From: Mycolicibacterium sp. | Lineage (GTDB): Bacteria > Actinomycetota > Actinomycetes > Mycobacteriales > Mycobacteriaceae | Direction: 5' to 3' | NCBI RefSeq assembly: GCF_016462545.1 | Contig: NZ_JAEMTA010000030.1 | Span: forward strand, 1 to 64,000 | DNA: 64,000 nucleotides | Part shown: positions 49,284-58,348 of the stretch, piece by piece | Layout: each line of letters begins with the position of its first letter | Position numbering within the stretch: position 1 is the first letter of the stretch | Made by a program: the position numbers and the translations under genes | Notes under the pieces: model-generated | Seen by the model: only the letters and a program-made list of their open reading frames with translations | Database searches by the model: none | What the model was told of the DNA's origin: nothing

Positions 49284-50477
49284 CTAGGGCGTCCCCCCGT
49301 CGTGCTGGGTTGCCGAGCCCGGCGGAATCTTGAACGGGTCGGCGGCCTGCCCGGACAGATTCGACATGGCCCCGGTGAGGAAGTCGGGCGGGTTGATGAC
49401 CTCGGCCATGTGCCTCATGTTGGGATCGAGACCCTTCGAGGTGGTGAACACCGACTCACCCGTACGCCGCACCGTCAGGTCGAACGTGACGAACACGTTC
49501 AGGTAGTCACCGCGTACCGCGTTGCGCAGATACTTGTAGTGGAAGGGGAACGTGGGCAGGAACTCGAGATCCTTGATGAAGTCATCGGCATTGTCGTTGA
49601 GCGCCTTGATGACTGGATAGAGATCCTTGAAGTCTGCGGCGAAGTCGTCCTTGATGCCCGCCAGCACGCGTGAGCCGACGTTCGCGAAGGTGCGAAGGGC
49701 CGTGAAGGCGTCGACGATGTTCTGGCGGTTGTCGTTGAGCACCTTCAGCGCCGCAGGCAGGGAGTCCAGTGTGCGCCCGAGACTGTCCTTTCCGCGGGCG
49801 AGGATGCCTGCGAAACGGTTCAACCCGTCCAGGGCGGAGACGATGTCGGTCGTCTGCTGATCGAGCGACGTGGTCAGCTCGGCCAGCCGCGGAATCAGGT
49901 CGGCGAACTGTCCCGTGCGGCCGGCCACGGCGGCGTACAGCTCGTCGGTCACGTCCTGCAGCGCGCCGAGATTGCCCTTGTTGACCACGACCCCCAGCGA
50001 CGACAGCACCTCTTCGGTGGTCGGGTAGCGGCCGGCCCGTGACAACGGGATGTTCGAGCCCTCACGGAGTCTGCCCTGACCCGACCCGTCGACGGGCGGG
50101 GCGAGGTCGATGTGCTGCGACCCGAGCAGCGACGTCTGGGCGACCTTTGCCGTCGCATTCTCCGGGAGGTCGACGTCGCCGTTCAACGACACCTTGACGG
50201 CGGCGAAGAAGCTGCCATCGGGCCGTTGCATCGCTTCGATCCCGGACACGCTGCCGACCGTCACGTCGTCGACCATGACCGGGGAGTTCTGCGGCAGGGT
50301 GGCGACGTCGGGCAGTTCCACCGTGATCGTGTACGAACCCTTGCCGTGGCCTTCGGTGCCCGGCATGTCGAGCGAGTTGAGGCCGCCAAAGGCACAGCCC
50401 GCCAGCAGGACGGCACCTGAACCGATCGCGACGGTGTTGCGGCCCGCGCGTAAAGCCTTGCGATGCAATGCCTTCAT
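49284..50477 (-). CDS. mce4E: Mce4E lipoprotein (LprN)
   Basis: 397 residues with a lipobox LLAGC (Cys 28), so lipid-anchored unlike the other Mce subunits. The MCE domain reads YTITVELPDVATLPQNSPVMVDDVTVG ... HIDLAPP. A long helical domain follows. Starts 2 bp after the mce4D stop. Confidence 0.94.
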   Translation of the reverse strand: MKALHRKALRAGRNTVAIGSGAVLLAGCAFGGLNSLDMPGTEGHGKGSYTITVELPDVATLPQNSPVMVDDVTVGSVSGIEAMQRPDGSFFAAVKVSLNGDVDLPENATAKVAQTSLLGSQHIDLAPPVDGSGQGRLREGSNIPLSRAGRYPTTEEVLSSLGVVVNKGNLGALQDVTDELYAAVAGRTGQFADLIPRLAELTTSLDQQTTDIVSALDGLNRFAGILARGKDSLGRTLDSLPAALKVLNDNRQNIVDAFTALRTFANVGSRVLAGIKDDFAADFKDLYPVIKALNDNADDFIKDLEFLPTFPFHYKYLRNAVRGDYLNVFVTFDLTVRRTGESVFTTSKGLDPNMRHMAEVINPPDFLTGAMSNLSGQAADPFKIPPGSATQHDGGTP

Positions 50478-50479
50478 GG

Positions 50480-51904
50480 CTAACCACCCCCCTGTTCAGC
50501 GGGCAAGGGTTCGCCTGGTGGCGGTCCGGGCAGCGGTCCGCTTCCGTCGGCGGATCCGTTCGTCGGCGCGTATCCCTCTGCAGGCGCACCGACCTGCGAT
50601 ACCTGCCCCGGAATCGGGGGCGGCGGCAGGAGGAGGTCGCTGATCCGGCCATCGGGTCCGACGGTCGGCGGCGTCACGCCGGGTGCGGGCTGCCACTGCA
50701 GGTACGGGACCGGCGTCTGGGCCTTCGCCTCGGTTTCCGGTGTGTCGTAGATGATCTGGCCCTTGTAGGCCGTGATGCTGTTGATCGGGTGGAACAGGAT
50801 CGGGGGGTAGTTCACGGCGAGTCGCTTGAACACGGGGCCCATCCGCTGGCGGCAGATCTCGGCCCGCTTGTAGTTGTCGGGCGACGCGCCGACGTCGAAC
50901 GTGCCACCGCAGATGAACTGCACCGGGTTGGCGAAGTTGGGCAGCGACAACAGGCCGCCGACGGTGCCCTGGGCGGGGTTGTAGATGTTGTAGAAGTTCT
51001 GCAGGCCGTTGGGCGTGACGTGCAGGATCTGCTCGATGTCGTCACTGTGTTCGTTCAACAGGTTGGTGAAGTCGGTGAGCTTGCCGATCTGTCCGATCAG
51101 GGCCTGGTTGTTCTCGTTCAGGAAACCCTTGACGTCGGCCAGCGCCTTGTTCAACGTTCCCAGCGTCTGATCGAGGTCCTTGGAACTATCCGCGAGCACC
51201 TGCGACACCGAGGCGACGTGGTTGGAGAACTGCACGATCTGCTCGTTGCTGTTCGCCAGCGCATTGACCAGCACCTGCAGGTTGCGCACGGTGCCGAACA
51301 GATCGGTGCGCGAATCCCCGAGACGTCCTGCCGTCTGGGACAGTTCGCGCAGTGCATTGCGAAAAGAGTCTCCGTTGCCGTCGAAGGTATCGGCGGCCTG
51401 ATTCACGAATGCGGCCAGCGGACCCTGCATGTCACCCTGCTGCGGTCCGAGCGACGCGCTGAGCTGGGTCAGTTGCTCCTTGACGTCATCCCATTCCACG
51501 GGGACACCGGTGCGGTCGAGCCCAATCTGCGCGCCGTCGGCGAGGGTGGGACCGCTGGTATAGGCGGGGGTGAACTGAATGAACCTGGCCGACACCAGGT
51601 TCGGCGCGATGATGATGGCGCGTGCATCGGCGGGCAGCTTCACGTCGCCATCGATGGTCATCGTGACCTTGACGTCCTTGGCGCGAGGCTCGATGGACTT
51701 GATGGTCCCGACCGGAACACCGACCACCCGGACGTCGTCACTCGGGTACAGGCCGACGGTGGACGGGAAGTAGGCCACTACCTCGTGACCCTTGGCCGAG
51801 GGCCACACGGTGTAGATCCCGCCGATCAGGGCGACCACCAACATGGCGACGACCGCGAAGCGCAGCCACCGATGGCGCGAACCCGTCGAATTCTCCTGGG
51901 TCAT
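50480..51904 (-). CDS. mce4D: Mce4D substrate-binding component
   Basis: 474 residues. N-terminal helix (FAVVAMLVVALIGGIYTVW), MCE domain (VVAYFPSTVGLYPSDDVRVVGVPVG), helical stem and a C-terminal Pro/Gly-rich tail of about 90 residues. Start overlaps the mce4C stop by ATGA. Confidence 0.94.
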   Translation of the reverse strand: MTQENSTGSRHRWLRFAVVAMLVVALIGGIYTVWPSAKGHEVVAYFPSTVGLYPSDDVRVVGVPVGTIKSIEPRAKDVKVTMTIDGDVKLPADARAIIIAPNLVSARFIQFTPAYTSGPTLADGAQIGLDRTGVPVEWDDVKEQLTQLSASLGPQQGDMQGPLAAFVNQAADTFDGNGDSFRNALRELSQTAGRLGDSRTDLFGTVRNLQVLVNALANSNEQIVQFSNHVASVSQVLADSSKDLDQTLGTLNKALADVKGFLNENNQALIGQIGKLTDFTNLLNEHSDDIEQILHVTPNGLQNFYNIYNPAQGTVGGLLSLPNFANPVQFICGGTFDVGASPDNYKRAEICRQRMGPVFKRLAVNYPPILFHPINSITAYKGQIIYDTPETEAKAQTPVPYLQWQPAPGVTPPTVGPDGRISDLLLPPPPIPGQVSQVGAPAEGYAPTNGSADGSGPLPGPPPGEPLPAEQGGG

Positions 51905-52959
51905 GGCGACTTCGGCCTTATGATCGTGCGCTCGGAGATGAATCCGCGCAGATAGTCCGCCAAGCTGTCCGGCAGCTTACCCGGCTGGAAGTAGGTGTCC
52001 AGCAACACTTCGGACAGGCTGGCGGGGGGCAGACCATAGAGGTTGATCTGGAAGCCGGGGCCGGAGCCGACCACCTCACCGAGTGCCGTGGCGTACGGGG
52101 GTAGCCGCCGCAGCGCCTCGCCGATGTGCTCCTTGCGCTCCAGCAGATTGTCGAGAACCAGGTTGAGCTGCTTCAGCGCGGGGGCGAACTCGCGTTTGTT
52201 GTCGGCGACGAATCCCGAGAGTTGTTCGGAGACACCCTGAATACCGTCGATGAGATTGCTCAGTGCCTGACGCTTCTCGTCGAGCGCGGCGAACAACAAA
52301 TTGCCGTCGGTGATGAGCTGGTTGACCTGACCTGCACGCTGGGCCAAGGTGTCGGAGACCTTCTTGGCATGGGCCAGAAGCTCTTCGAGCGCTTCGTCGC
52401 GCTTGTTGAGGCTGCGCGACAGGTTCGCGACGCCGTCGAGCGCACCGCGAAGTTGCGGCGTCGCATCGTGCAGCGTGTCGGTCAGCGTCTGGAGCGCCTG
52501 CTCGAACCTGGGCTTGTCCAGTTCGCCGGCGTTCTGGCCGAGATCTTGCAACGCGGTGTTGAGGGTGTACGGAGTGGTGGTGCGACCAAGGGGGATCATC
52601 GTCGTGCTGCCCCCGCCCTTGGGTGTCACCGCGAGCGACTTCTGACCGAGCACCGTGTCGGTCTTGATCGCCACCAGGGACTGGTCACCGACCCGGATCT
52701 TGCGGTCGACGGTGAACTTCACCAGCGCCGAGTCGCCTGCGAGTTCGACCGCGCCGACCTTTCCGACCTTGATGCCCGACACGCTGACGTCGTTGCCCGG
52801 CGTGATGCCGCCCGCATCGGTGAAGTACGCCTCGTAGTTCTTGCCCTGGGGCCAGAACGGGAGACCGGTGTAGCCGAACGACACCAGCACCAGACACGCC
52901 ACCAGCGCGATGCCGAAGATGCCGGTACGGACGGGATCGCCTTCGCCGGGCCTAGCCAT
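51901..52959 (-). CDS. mce4C: Mce4C substrate-binding component
   Basis: 352 residues. N-terminal helix (TGIFGIALVACLVLVSFGY), MCE domain (YEAYFTDAGGITPGNDVSVSGIKVGKVG), helical stem without a long Pro tail. Overlaps mce4B by 8 nt and mce4D by 4 nt. Confidence 0.94.
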   Translation of the reverse strand: MARPGEGDPVRTGIFGIALVACLVLVSFGYTGLPFWPQGKNYEAYFTDAGGITPGNDVSVSGIKVGKVGAVELAGDSALVKFTVDRKIRVGDQSLVAIKTDTVLGQKSLAVTPKGGGSTTMIPLGRTTTPYTLNTALQDLGQNAGELDKPRFEQALQTLTDTLHDATPQLRGALDGVANLSRSLNKRDEALEELLAHAKKVSDTLAQRAGQVNQLITDGNLLFAALDEKRQALSNLIDGIQGVSEQLSGFVADNKREFAPALKQLNLVLDNLLERKEHIGEALRRLPPYATALGEVVGSGPGFQINLYGLPPASLSEVLLDTYFQPGKLPDSLADYLRGFISERTIIRPKSP

Positions 52960-53986
52960 TCTCCGAGCACCTCCCCTTCGATGGATCGGGGGGACCGCCG
53001 AACGGAATCAGGATGTCGCTGCCCGCGGGTCCGTTGATCTTGATGCGAATCGAGCAGTAGTAGATGTTGAAGAACGAGCCGTACGCGCCAAGGGCGTTGA
53101 GCCGCAAGTAGTTCTCGGCCAGCGGCTCGATCACCTTGTTGACGTCGGCCTTGCGTTCGTCCATCCGCTGTGCGAACGGTCGGATGTTCTCGATCACGCC
53201 CTGTACCGGACGGCGGCTGTTCTTCAGCAGATCGGTCAGGTCGTTGGTGGCCGACGCGAGCGGCGGGATGGCGCCCGCGATCGGGTCGCGGTTCTGCGCC
53301 AGACCGGTGATGAGCTGCTGGAGTTGATCGACGGCCGCATCGAACTGAGCGCCCTTCGCGTCGACGGTTCCGAGCACCGCGTTGAGGTTGGTGATGGTGT
53401 CGCCGATCAACTGATCCCGGGAGGCGAGATCCTGGGTGAACGACGACGTGCTGGCGAGCAGAGTGGACAACGGACCGCCCTGGCCCTGCAGCAATTCGAT
53501 GACCGCATTGCTGACCTCGTTGACCTTGTTGCCGTCGAGTCCCTTGAGCACCGGTCGAAGTCCACCCAGCAGGGCATCGAGGTCCAGAGCGGGCTGCGTG
53601 TTCTCCTTGGCTATGGTCGCCCCGGGTGGCAACTTGCGCAATTCGCCTGGGCCCGAGGTGATTTCGAGATAGCGATCGCCGACCAGATTCTGGTATCGGA
53701 CCACGGCCCTGGTGGAGGTGTACAGCTGATAGCGGTTGTCGACGTCGAACGCGACGTCGACGGTGTTGTCCGGATTGAGCTCGACGGACTTCACCGAGCC
53801 CACCGGCACACCGGCGATGCGGACGTCCTGGCCCGCCTTGAGGCGCGAAGCCTCGGTGAACGTGGCGTGGAAGTCACTGCCCGACGCGAAGCGGAACTGG
53901 CCGAACACGACGACCAGACCCGCGGCCACCAGCAGCATGACCACCGTGAAGATGCCGACGTTGAGCACCGTCTTGTCGCGTTTCAC
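52952..53986 (-). CDS. mce4B: Mce4B substrate-binding component
   Basis: 344 residues from the GTG at 53986 (MKRDKTVLNVGIFTVVMLLVAAG), a single membrane helix followed by the MCE domain (FHATFTEASRLKAGQDVRIAGVPVG). The GTG shares one base with the mce4A stop (TAGTG), so an in-frame extension upstream is unlikely to be used. Confidence 0.93.
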   Translation of the reverse strand: MKRDKTVLNVGIFTVVMLLVAAGLVVVFGQFRFASGSDFHATFTEASRLKAGQDVRIAGVPVGSVKSVELNPDNTVDVAFDVDNRYQLYTSTRAVVRYQNLVGDRYLEITSGPGELRKLPPGATIAKENTQPALDLDALLGGLRPVLKGLDGNKVNEVSNAVIELLQGQGGPLSTLLASTSSFTQDLASRDQLIGDTITNLNAVLGTVDAKGAQFDAAVDQLQQLITGLAQNRDPIAGAIPPLASATNDLTDLLKNSRRPVQGVIENIRPFAQRMDERKADVNKVIEPLAENYLRLNALGAYGSFFNIYYCSIRIKINGPAGSDILIPFGGPPDPSKGRCSENG

Positions 53987-55182
53987 TAGTAGTCGTCCCT
54001 CTCCGCGTACGCGCCGTGGAACAGGAACTGCAGCGTCGACGGAGCGTCGAACTGAAGTTCGGTGTTCGGCTGGAACGGCACGTAGGCGTTGTCGGTGACC
54101 AGGAAGGGCGTGTGGTACCACGATCCGCCGTACTGCTTACTCGGCACGTCCGGCAGGCCACGGCAGTTCGGCCCGCCCGACGCGTTGACGATCGGCAGGC
54201 TCTCCGGATAGGTGTACGCGGGCGAACCGGGCAGGAAGTTCGACGCGACGAAGAGGCCAGGACGAATGCCACCGATGATCGGCGCGAAGCGATCGACCGC
54301 CACCGAGGTGCCCTTGAGGATGCACCCGATCTCCGGGGAGTAGTCGCCCGCCACCTTCAGCGGTGCACGCAGCCGCTGGATCGCTGCGATGAAGTCATCG
54401 GCCCCGGGCTCCAGGGTGGCCGTGCCGTTGTTCGCCAGACCGGTGGCCGCCAACAGGGTGGCGTTCAGGTTGTCCTGTTGATCGACGATGGTCTTGCTCA
54501 CGGTGGGGGCGTTGTCGAATACCGTCACCAGGTCGGGGGCTGCATCGGCGTAGATGTTGCCAACCTCCCCGGTCTTCTGGAATACCTGCTGCAGGGCGGG
54601 CAGTTTCGGATTGAACTGCTGCAGATAGTAATTCAGGCCGGAGAGCGTGTCTCCGAGGTCATCGCCGTTGCCGCGCAGACCCTCGCCGAGCGCGCTGAGC
54701 GTGGCGTTGAGGTTGATCGGATCGACCTTCTGCAAGGTGTTGGTGAGCGACTCGAAGAGCGTGTTCACCTCGAGTTGCACGTCGGCCGCGTTCACCTTCG
54801 TCCCCGGCCGCAGCGAGCTCCCGGTCGGCTTGTCGGGCTGAAGGAACTCCACCGACTTGGCACCGAAGACCGTCGTGCCCGCGATGCGCACCTTGGCGTT
54901 CGACGGAACGTATCGCAGCTGGCTGCTGTCGACGGCGAGCGTCAACTTCGCTTGGTCACCGGCATATTCGATGGAGGAGACCTTGCCGATCTGGATGCCG
55001 CGGTACTTGACCTTCGCGTCGGTCTCCATCACCAGACCGGCGCGCGGTGCCGTCACGGTGATCTGCTCGGTACTGGTGAAGGCCGCGGTGTAGGACAGAT
55101 AGGTGAAGACGACGGCCACCAACAGAACAGCCGCGAGGATCGCGGCGGCGATCCTCACATGACTGCGCTTGGCGTCACCCAT
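53986..55182 (-). CDS. mce4A: Mce4A substrate-binding component
   Basis: 398 residues. N-terminal helix (IAAAILAAVLLVAVVFTYLSY), MCE domain (QITVTAPRAGLVMETDAKVKYRGIQIG) and a helical stem. Mce4A is the first of the six tube-forming subunits of the cholesterol importer. It follows yrbE4B after 12 bp. Confidence 0.95.
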   Translation of the reverse strand: MGDAKRSHVRIAAAILAAVLLVAVVFTYLSYTAAFTSTEQITVTAPRAGLVMETDAKVKYRGIQIGKVSSIEYAGDQAKLTLAVDSSQLRYVPSNAKVRIAGTTVFGAKSVEFLQPDKPTGSSLRPGTKVNAADVQLEVNTLFESLTNTLQKVDPINLNATLSALGEGLRGNGDDLGDTLSGLNYYLQQFNPKLPALQQVFQKTGEVGNIYADAAPDLVTVFDNAPTVSKTIVDQQDNLNATLLAATGLANNGTATLEPGADDFIAAIQRLRAPLKVAGDYSPEIGCILKGTSVAVDRFAPIIGGIRPGLFVASNFLPGSPAYTYPESLPIVNASGGPNCRGLPDVPSKQYGGSWYHTPFLVTDNAYVPFQPNTELQFDAPSTLQFLFHGAYAERDDY

Positions 55183-55194
55183 CGTCGTTCCCGC

Positions 55195-56037
55195 CTATCC
55201 GGACAGATTGAAGTTGCCCGACGCGCCGTATGCGGCCAGGGAGATGAACAGGGTGATGGTGACGACGACGATCAGGGACGTGCGCACCGCCTGACCGACG
55301 GCGATGCCGACGCCGACCGGGCCACCGGATGCGTTGTAGCCGTAGTAGGTATGCACCAGCATGACGGCTATCGACATGACGATGGCCTGGAGGAACGACC
55401 ACAGCAGATCGGTCGGCACCAGGAACGTGTTGAAGTAGTGGTCGTAGAGACCGGCGGACTGCCCGTTGATGAAGACGGTCGTGAACCGCGCGGCGAAGAA
55501 CGCCGCCAACACTGACAGCGAGTACAGCGGGATGATGGCGATCAGCCCGGCGATGATCCGCGTCGACACCAGATAGGACACCGAGTGCACGGCCATCGCC
55601 TCGACGGCGTCGATCTCCTCGGCAACGCGCATGGCGCCCAGTTGGGCGGTGGTACCCGCGCCGATGGTCGCGGCCAACGCGATGCCCGCGATGACCGGCG
55701 CGACGATGCGGACGTTGAGGAACGCCGACAGGAAGCCGGTCAGAGCCTCGATGCCGATATTGCCCAGCGATGAATAGCCTTGGACCGCAATGACACCGCC
55801 GGAGGCCAGCGTCAGGAACGCAGCCACGCCGACCGTTCCGCCGATCATCACCAGGGCACCGGCGCCCATCGTCATCTCCGCGATGAGGCGAATGGTCTCC
55901 TTGCGATAGCGAGTCAGCGCATTCGGGATGTAGCGCACCGACTCGCCGTAGAAGAGGGCCTGCTCCCCCACGACGTCGACGGCCTTGGGCACACTGCGGA
56001 AGAACCGCCGGATGCGCAGCGTCGCGTCGTAGCTCAT
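55195..56037 (-). CDS. yrbE4B: YrbE4B permease
   Basis: 280 residues, the length of M. tuberculosis YrbE4B. MlaE-family permease with five to six membrane helices and the signature ATIGAGTTAQLGAMRVAEEIDAVEAM (EExDA motif). Pairs with YrbE4A to form the inner-membrane channel. ATG 56037 (MSYDATLRIRRFF) chosen; an ATG seven codons upstream is possible. Confidence 0.95.
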   Translation of the reverse strand: MSYDATLRIRRFFRSVPKAVDVVGEQALFYGESVRYIPNALTRYRKETIRLIAEMTMGAGALVMIGGTVGVAAFLTLASGGVIAVQGYSSLGNIGIEALTGFLSAFLNVRIVAPVIAGIALAATIGAGTTAQLGAMRVAEEIDAVEAMAVHSVSYLVSTRIIAGLIAIIPLYSLSVLAAFFAARFTTVFINGQSAGLYDHYFNTFLVPTDLLWSFLQAIVMSIAVMLVHTYYGYNASGGPVGVGIAVGQAVRTSLIVVVTITLFISLAAYGASGNFNLSG

Positions 56038-56065
56038 GACCGTCTCTTCTTCGTCCAAGCCCTCA

Positions 56066-56830
56066 TCAGCGCGCCAACACTCTCACGCCGACCGCCGTCA
56101 GGATCACGTTGATCACGAACAGGCAGATGAAGGCATAGACGACGGTCTCGTTGACGGCGACGCCAACGCCCTTGGGGCCGCCCTTGACCGTCAATCCGCG
56201 GTAGCACCCGACCAGCCCGGCCATCAGACCGAACAGCAGCGCCTTGAACATGGCGAGCACCAACTCGCCCAGCCCGGTGAGAATGGTCAGCCCGTTGATG
56301 AATGCGCCGGGGTTGACGCCCTGCAGGAAGACCGAGAAGACGTAGCCGCCTGCGATGCCGATCGCGCAGACGAGGCCGTTGAGCAGTAGCGCCACCAAGG
56401 TCGACGCCAGCACTCGGGGCACCACCAGCCGCTGGATCGGGTCGATGCCGAGCACGCGCATCGCGTCGATCTCCTCGCGGATGGTGCGGGCCCCGAGGTC
56501 GGCACAGATCGCGGTGGCTCCGGCACCGGCGACGACGAGCACCGTGACCACGGGGCCGAGCTGCGTGATGGTGCCGAATGCGGTTCCCGCGCCGGACAGG
56601 TCGGCCGCGCCGAGCTCACGCAGCAGGATGTTGAGTGTGAACGCCACCAGCACGGTGAAGGGAATGGCGACGAGGAGCGTCGGGATCAGGGAGACGCGCG
56701 CGATCATCCAGGTCTGATCGAGGAACTCGCGGAACTGGAAGGGCCTGCGGAAGATCTTGACGAACGTGTCCAGCGACATCTCGAAGAATCCGCCAACGGC
56801 CCGGGCCGGAGCCGTCAGCTGTTCCTTCAA
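56066..56830 (-). CDS. yrbE4A: YrbE4A permease
   Basis: 254 residues, same length as the M. tuberculosis protein, from a TTG with GGAG upstream. MlaE-family permease with ATAICADLGARTIREEIDAMRVLGIDP signature. First gene of the mce4 transcript; two KstR sites lie 127 and 216 bp upstream. The ATPase (MceG) is not in the window, as usual. Confidence 0.95.
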   Translation of the reverse strand: MKEQLTAPARAVGGFFEMSLDTFVKIFRRPFQFREFLDQTWMIARVSLIPTLLVAIPFTVLVAFTLNILLRELGAADLSGAGTAFGTITQLGPVVTVLVVAGAGATAICADLGARTIREEIDAMRVLGIDPIQRLVVPRVLASTLVALLLNGLVCAIGIAGGYVFSVFLQGVNPGAFINGLTILTGLGELVLAMFKALLFGLMAGLVGCYRGLTVKGGPKGVGVAVNETVVYAFICLFVINVILTAVGVRVLAR

Positions 56831-56956
56831 CCTGGACTCCGTTCTCGGGTTGGGGGGTCGAGAAGTGTGTACGGCGAATTGTCCGTAACCACGAGCCGCG
56901 ACAACCTCTCCACCCCTTGGTTAAGCGCTGCTCTTAGTGAGCCGGATCATATTAAC

Positions 56957-56970
56957 TAGAACACGTTCGC
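56957..56970 (-). promoter_or_regulatory. KstR-like operator, mce4 promoter proximal
   Basis: TAGAACACGTTCGC fits TnnAACnnGTTnnA except the last base. It lies in the 259-bp spacer between hsd4A and yrbE4A, 127 bp before the yrbE4A start. Confidence 0.8.
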
Positions 56971-57045
56971 AGTGTCAAAGAACCGGAAAATCCGCCAATG
57001 CAGACCCATAAGCGCTGGTCAGAGCAGGTGTGACGCAGATCATTC

Positions 57046-57059
57046 TGTAACGTGTTCTA
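57046..57059 (-). promoter_or_regulatory. KstR operator, mce4 promoter distal
   Basis: TGTAACGTGTTCTA is a full match to the KstR consensus. It lies 76 bp from the first site, 31 bp after the hsd4A stop, so mce4 has its own sterol-controlled promoter. Confidence 0.85.
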
Positions 57060-57089
57060 GCTGTCGCCACAGCGTGACAATCGAGACTG

Positions 57090-58010
57090 TCAGTCTCGCG
57101 AGGACATCAGCGCATTGGCGGAGAATCCGAGGTCGGGGTCGCGATCAGCAAAGTAGTCGCCGAGCGTGTGGCCGAGGTCGCCCGGCGCCCACGCATCCGA
57201 GCCCGCGGTGAAGTGCTTCTCCGCGGTGGGCGCGGCGACGAGCGTCACCGTCGGACCATAGACGATGAACAGCTGACCGTTGACGGCCTCCGATGCCGGC
57301 GACGCCAGGAACTGCACCAGGGTGACGACGTGCTCGGGTGACAAGCCGTCGATATGGCCCTCCGCTAGCTGCGGCGCCTCGCCGAAGACATCGGCGGTCA
57401 TCGCCGTTCTGGCCCGCGGCGCGATGGCGTTGGCGCGAACGCCGTATCGGCCCAGTCCACGCGCCGCCGTCAAGGTCAGCGAGGTGATGCCGGCCTTCGC
57501 TGCGCCATAGTTGGCCTGACCGACCGGCCCCGCCAGACCCGCCTCCGACGAGGTGTTGATGATGCGGCCGTACACGGTGCCGCCGTTTTCCTTGGCCTTG
57601 TCACGCCAGTAGGTCGCGGCGTTGCGCGTTAGCAGGAAGTGCCCGCGCAGATGCACCGCGATGACGGCGTCCCAGTCTTCATCGGTCATGTTGAACAACA
57701 TCCGGTCGCGCGTGATCCCGGCGTTGTTCACCACGATCGACAGCCCGCCGAGGCCGTCGGCCGTGGCGACGAGTTCGTCGGCGGTGCTGCGCGCGCTGAT
57801 GTCACCGGCGACGGCGATGCCCTTCGATCCCGTAGCAGCGATCTCGTCGAGGACGTCGGACGTGTCGAGCCCGCCCTGCATGTCGTTCACGACGACCGTC
57901 GCGCCGGCCCGTGCCAGCCCGATCGCCTCGGCGCGGCCCAGTCCTGCGGCCGCCCCGGTCACCACCGCGACCAGTCCGGAGAGATCCGTCGAGTTCGTGT
58001 CCGTGCTCAA
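57090..58010 (-). CDS. hsd4A: Steroid 17-beta-dehydrogenase / hydroxyacyl-CoA dehydrogenase Hsd4A (Rv3502c-like)
   Basis: 306-residue SDR. VTGAAAGLGRAEA, VNNAGITRDRM, INTSSEAG and the QANYGAAKAG Tyr-Lys pair are those of the multifunctional-enzyme 2 / 17-beta-HSD4 branch, which oxidises beta-hydroxyacyl-CoAs and 17-hydroxysteroids. Homologs in M. neoaurum do both. It follows fdxD by 13 bp and shares its KstR-controlled promoter. Confidence 0.9.
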   Translation of the reverse strand: MSTDTNSTDLSGLVAVVTGAAAGLGRAEAIGLARAGATVVVNDMQGGLDTSDVLDEIAATGSKGIAVAGDISARSTADELVATADGLGGLSIVVNNAGITRDRMLFNMTDEDWDAVIAVHLRGHFLLTRNAATYWRDKAKENGGTVYGRIINTSSEAGLAGPVGQANYGAAKAGITSLTLTAARGLGRYGVRANAIAPRARTAMTADVFGEAPQLAEGHIDGLSPEHVVTLVQFLASPASEAVNGQLFIVYGPTVTLVAAPTAEKHFTAGSDAWAPGDLGHTLGDYFADRDPDLGFSANALMSSRD

Positions 58011-58023
58011 TTTATGAATACCT

Positions 58024-58215
58024 CTAGTCTTTGCGGAGGAGGGCGGCGCGCGGGCACTCGGCGATCGACTGCTCCGCCAGATCCTCCTGGTCGTCCGGCA
58101 CCGGGTCGGCCTTGATCACGGCGTAGTCCTCGTCGTCCAGATCGAACAGGTCCGGGGCGATGCCCACGCAGACCGCATTGCCTTCACAACGGTCACGATC
58201 GACCTCGACTCGCAT
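58024..58215 (-). CDS. fdxD: [3Fe-4S] ferredoxin FdxD (Rv3503c-like)
   Basis: 63 residues from ATG 58215, which has a GGAGG site; an upstream in-frame ATG would add 24 unlikely residues. Ligand pattern C10-x2-N13-x2-C16 ... C54-P is P450-type 3Fe-4S. FdxD is a preferred electron donor to cholesterol-oxidising P450s in M. tuberculosis. First gene of the fdxD-hsd4A unit. Confidence 0.92.
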   Translation of the reverse strand: MRVEVDRDRCEGNAVCVGIAPDLFDLDDEDYAVIKADPVPDDQEDLAEQSIAECPRAALLRKD

Positions 58216-58290
58216 GAGAACCTCCTCGCCACTCGTGTGCGGATGCCCGCCCAGCGTCGGCACAGAATAACCGCGCCTGGATTCCAAGAC

Positions 58291-58304
58291 TAGAACGTGT
58301 TACA
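58291..58304. promoter_or_regulatory. KstR operator between fdxD and fadE26
   Basis: TAGAACGTGTTACA fully matches TnnAACnnGTTnnA. It lies 76 bp before fdxD and 45 bp before fadE26 on the other strand, so it can control both directions. Confidence 0.88.
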
Positions 58305-58348
58305 ACCGGGGAGGCCTACGGGTACCCCCCGAGATAGCGAGGACGACG

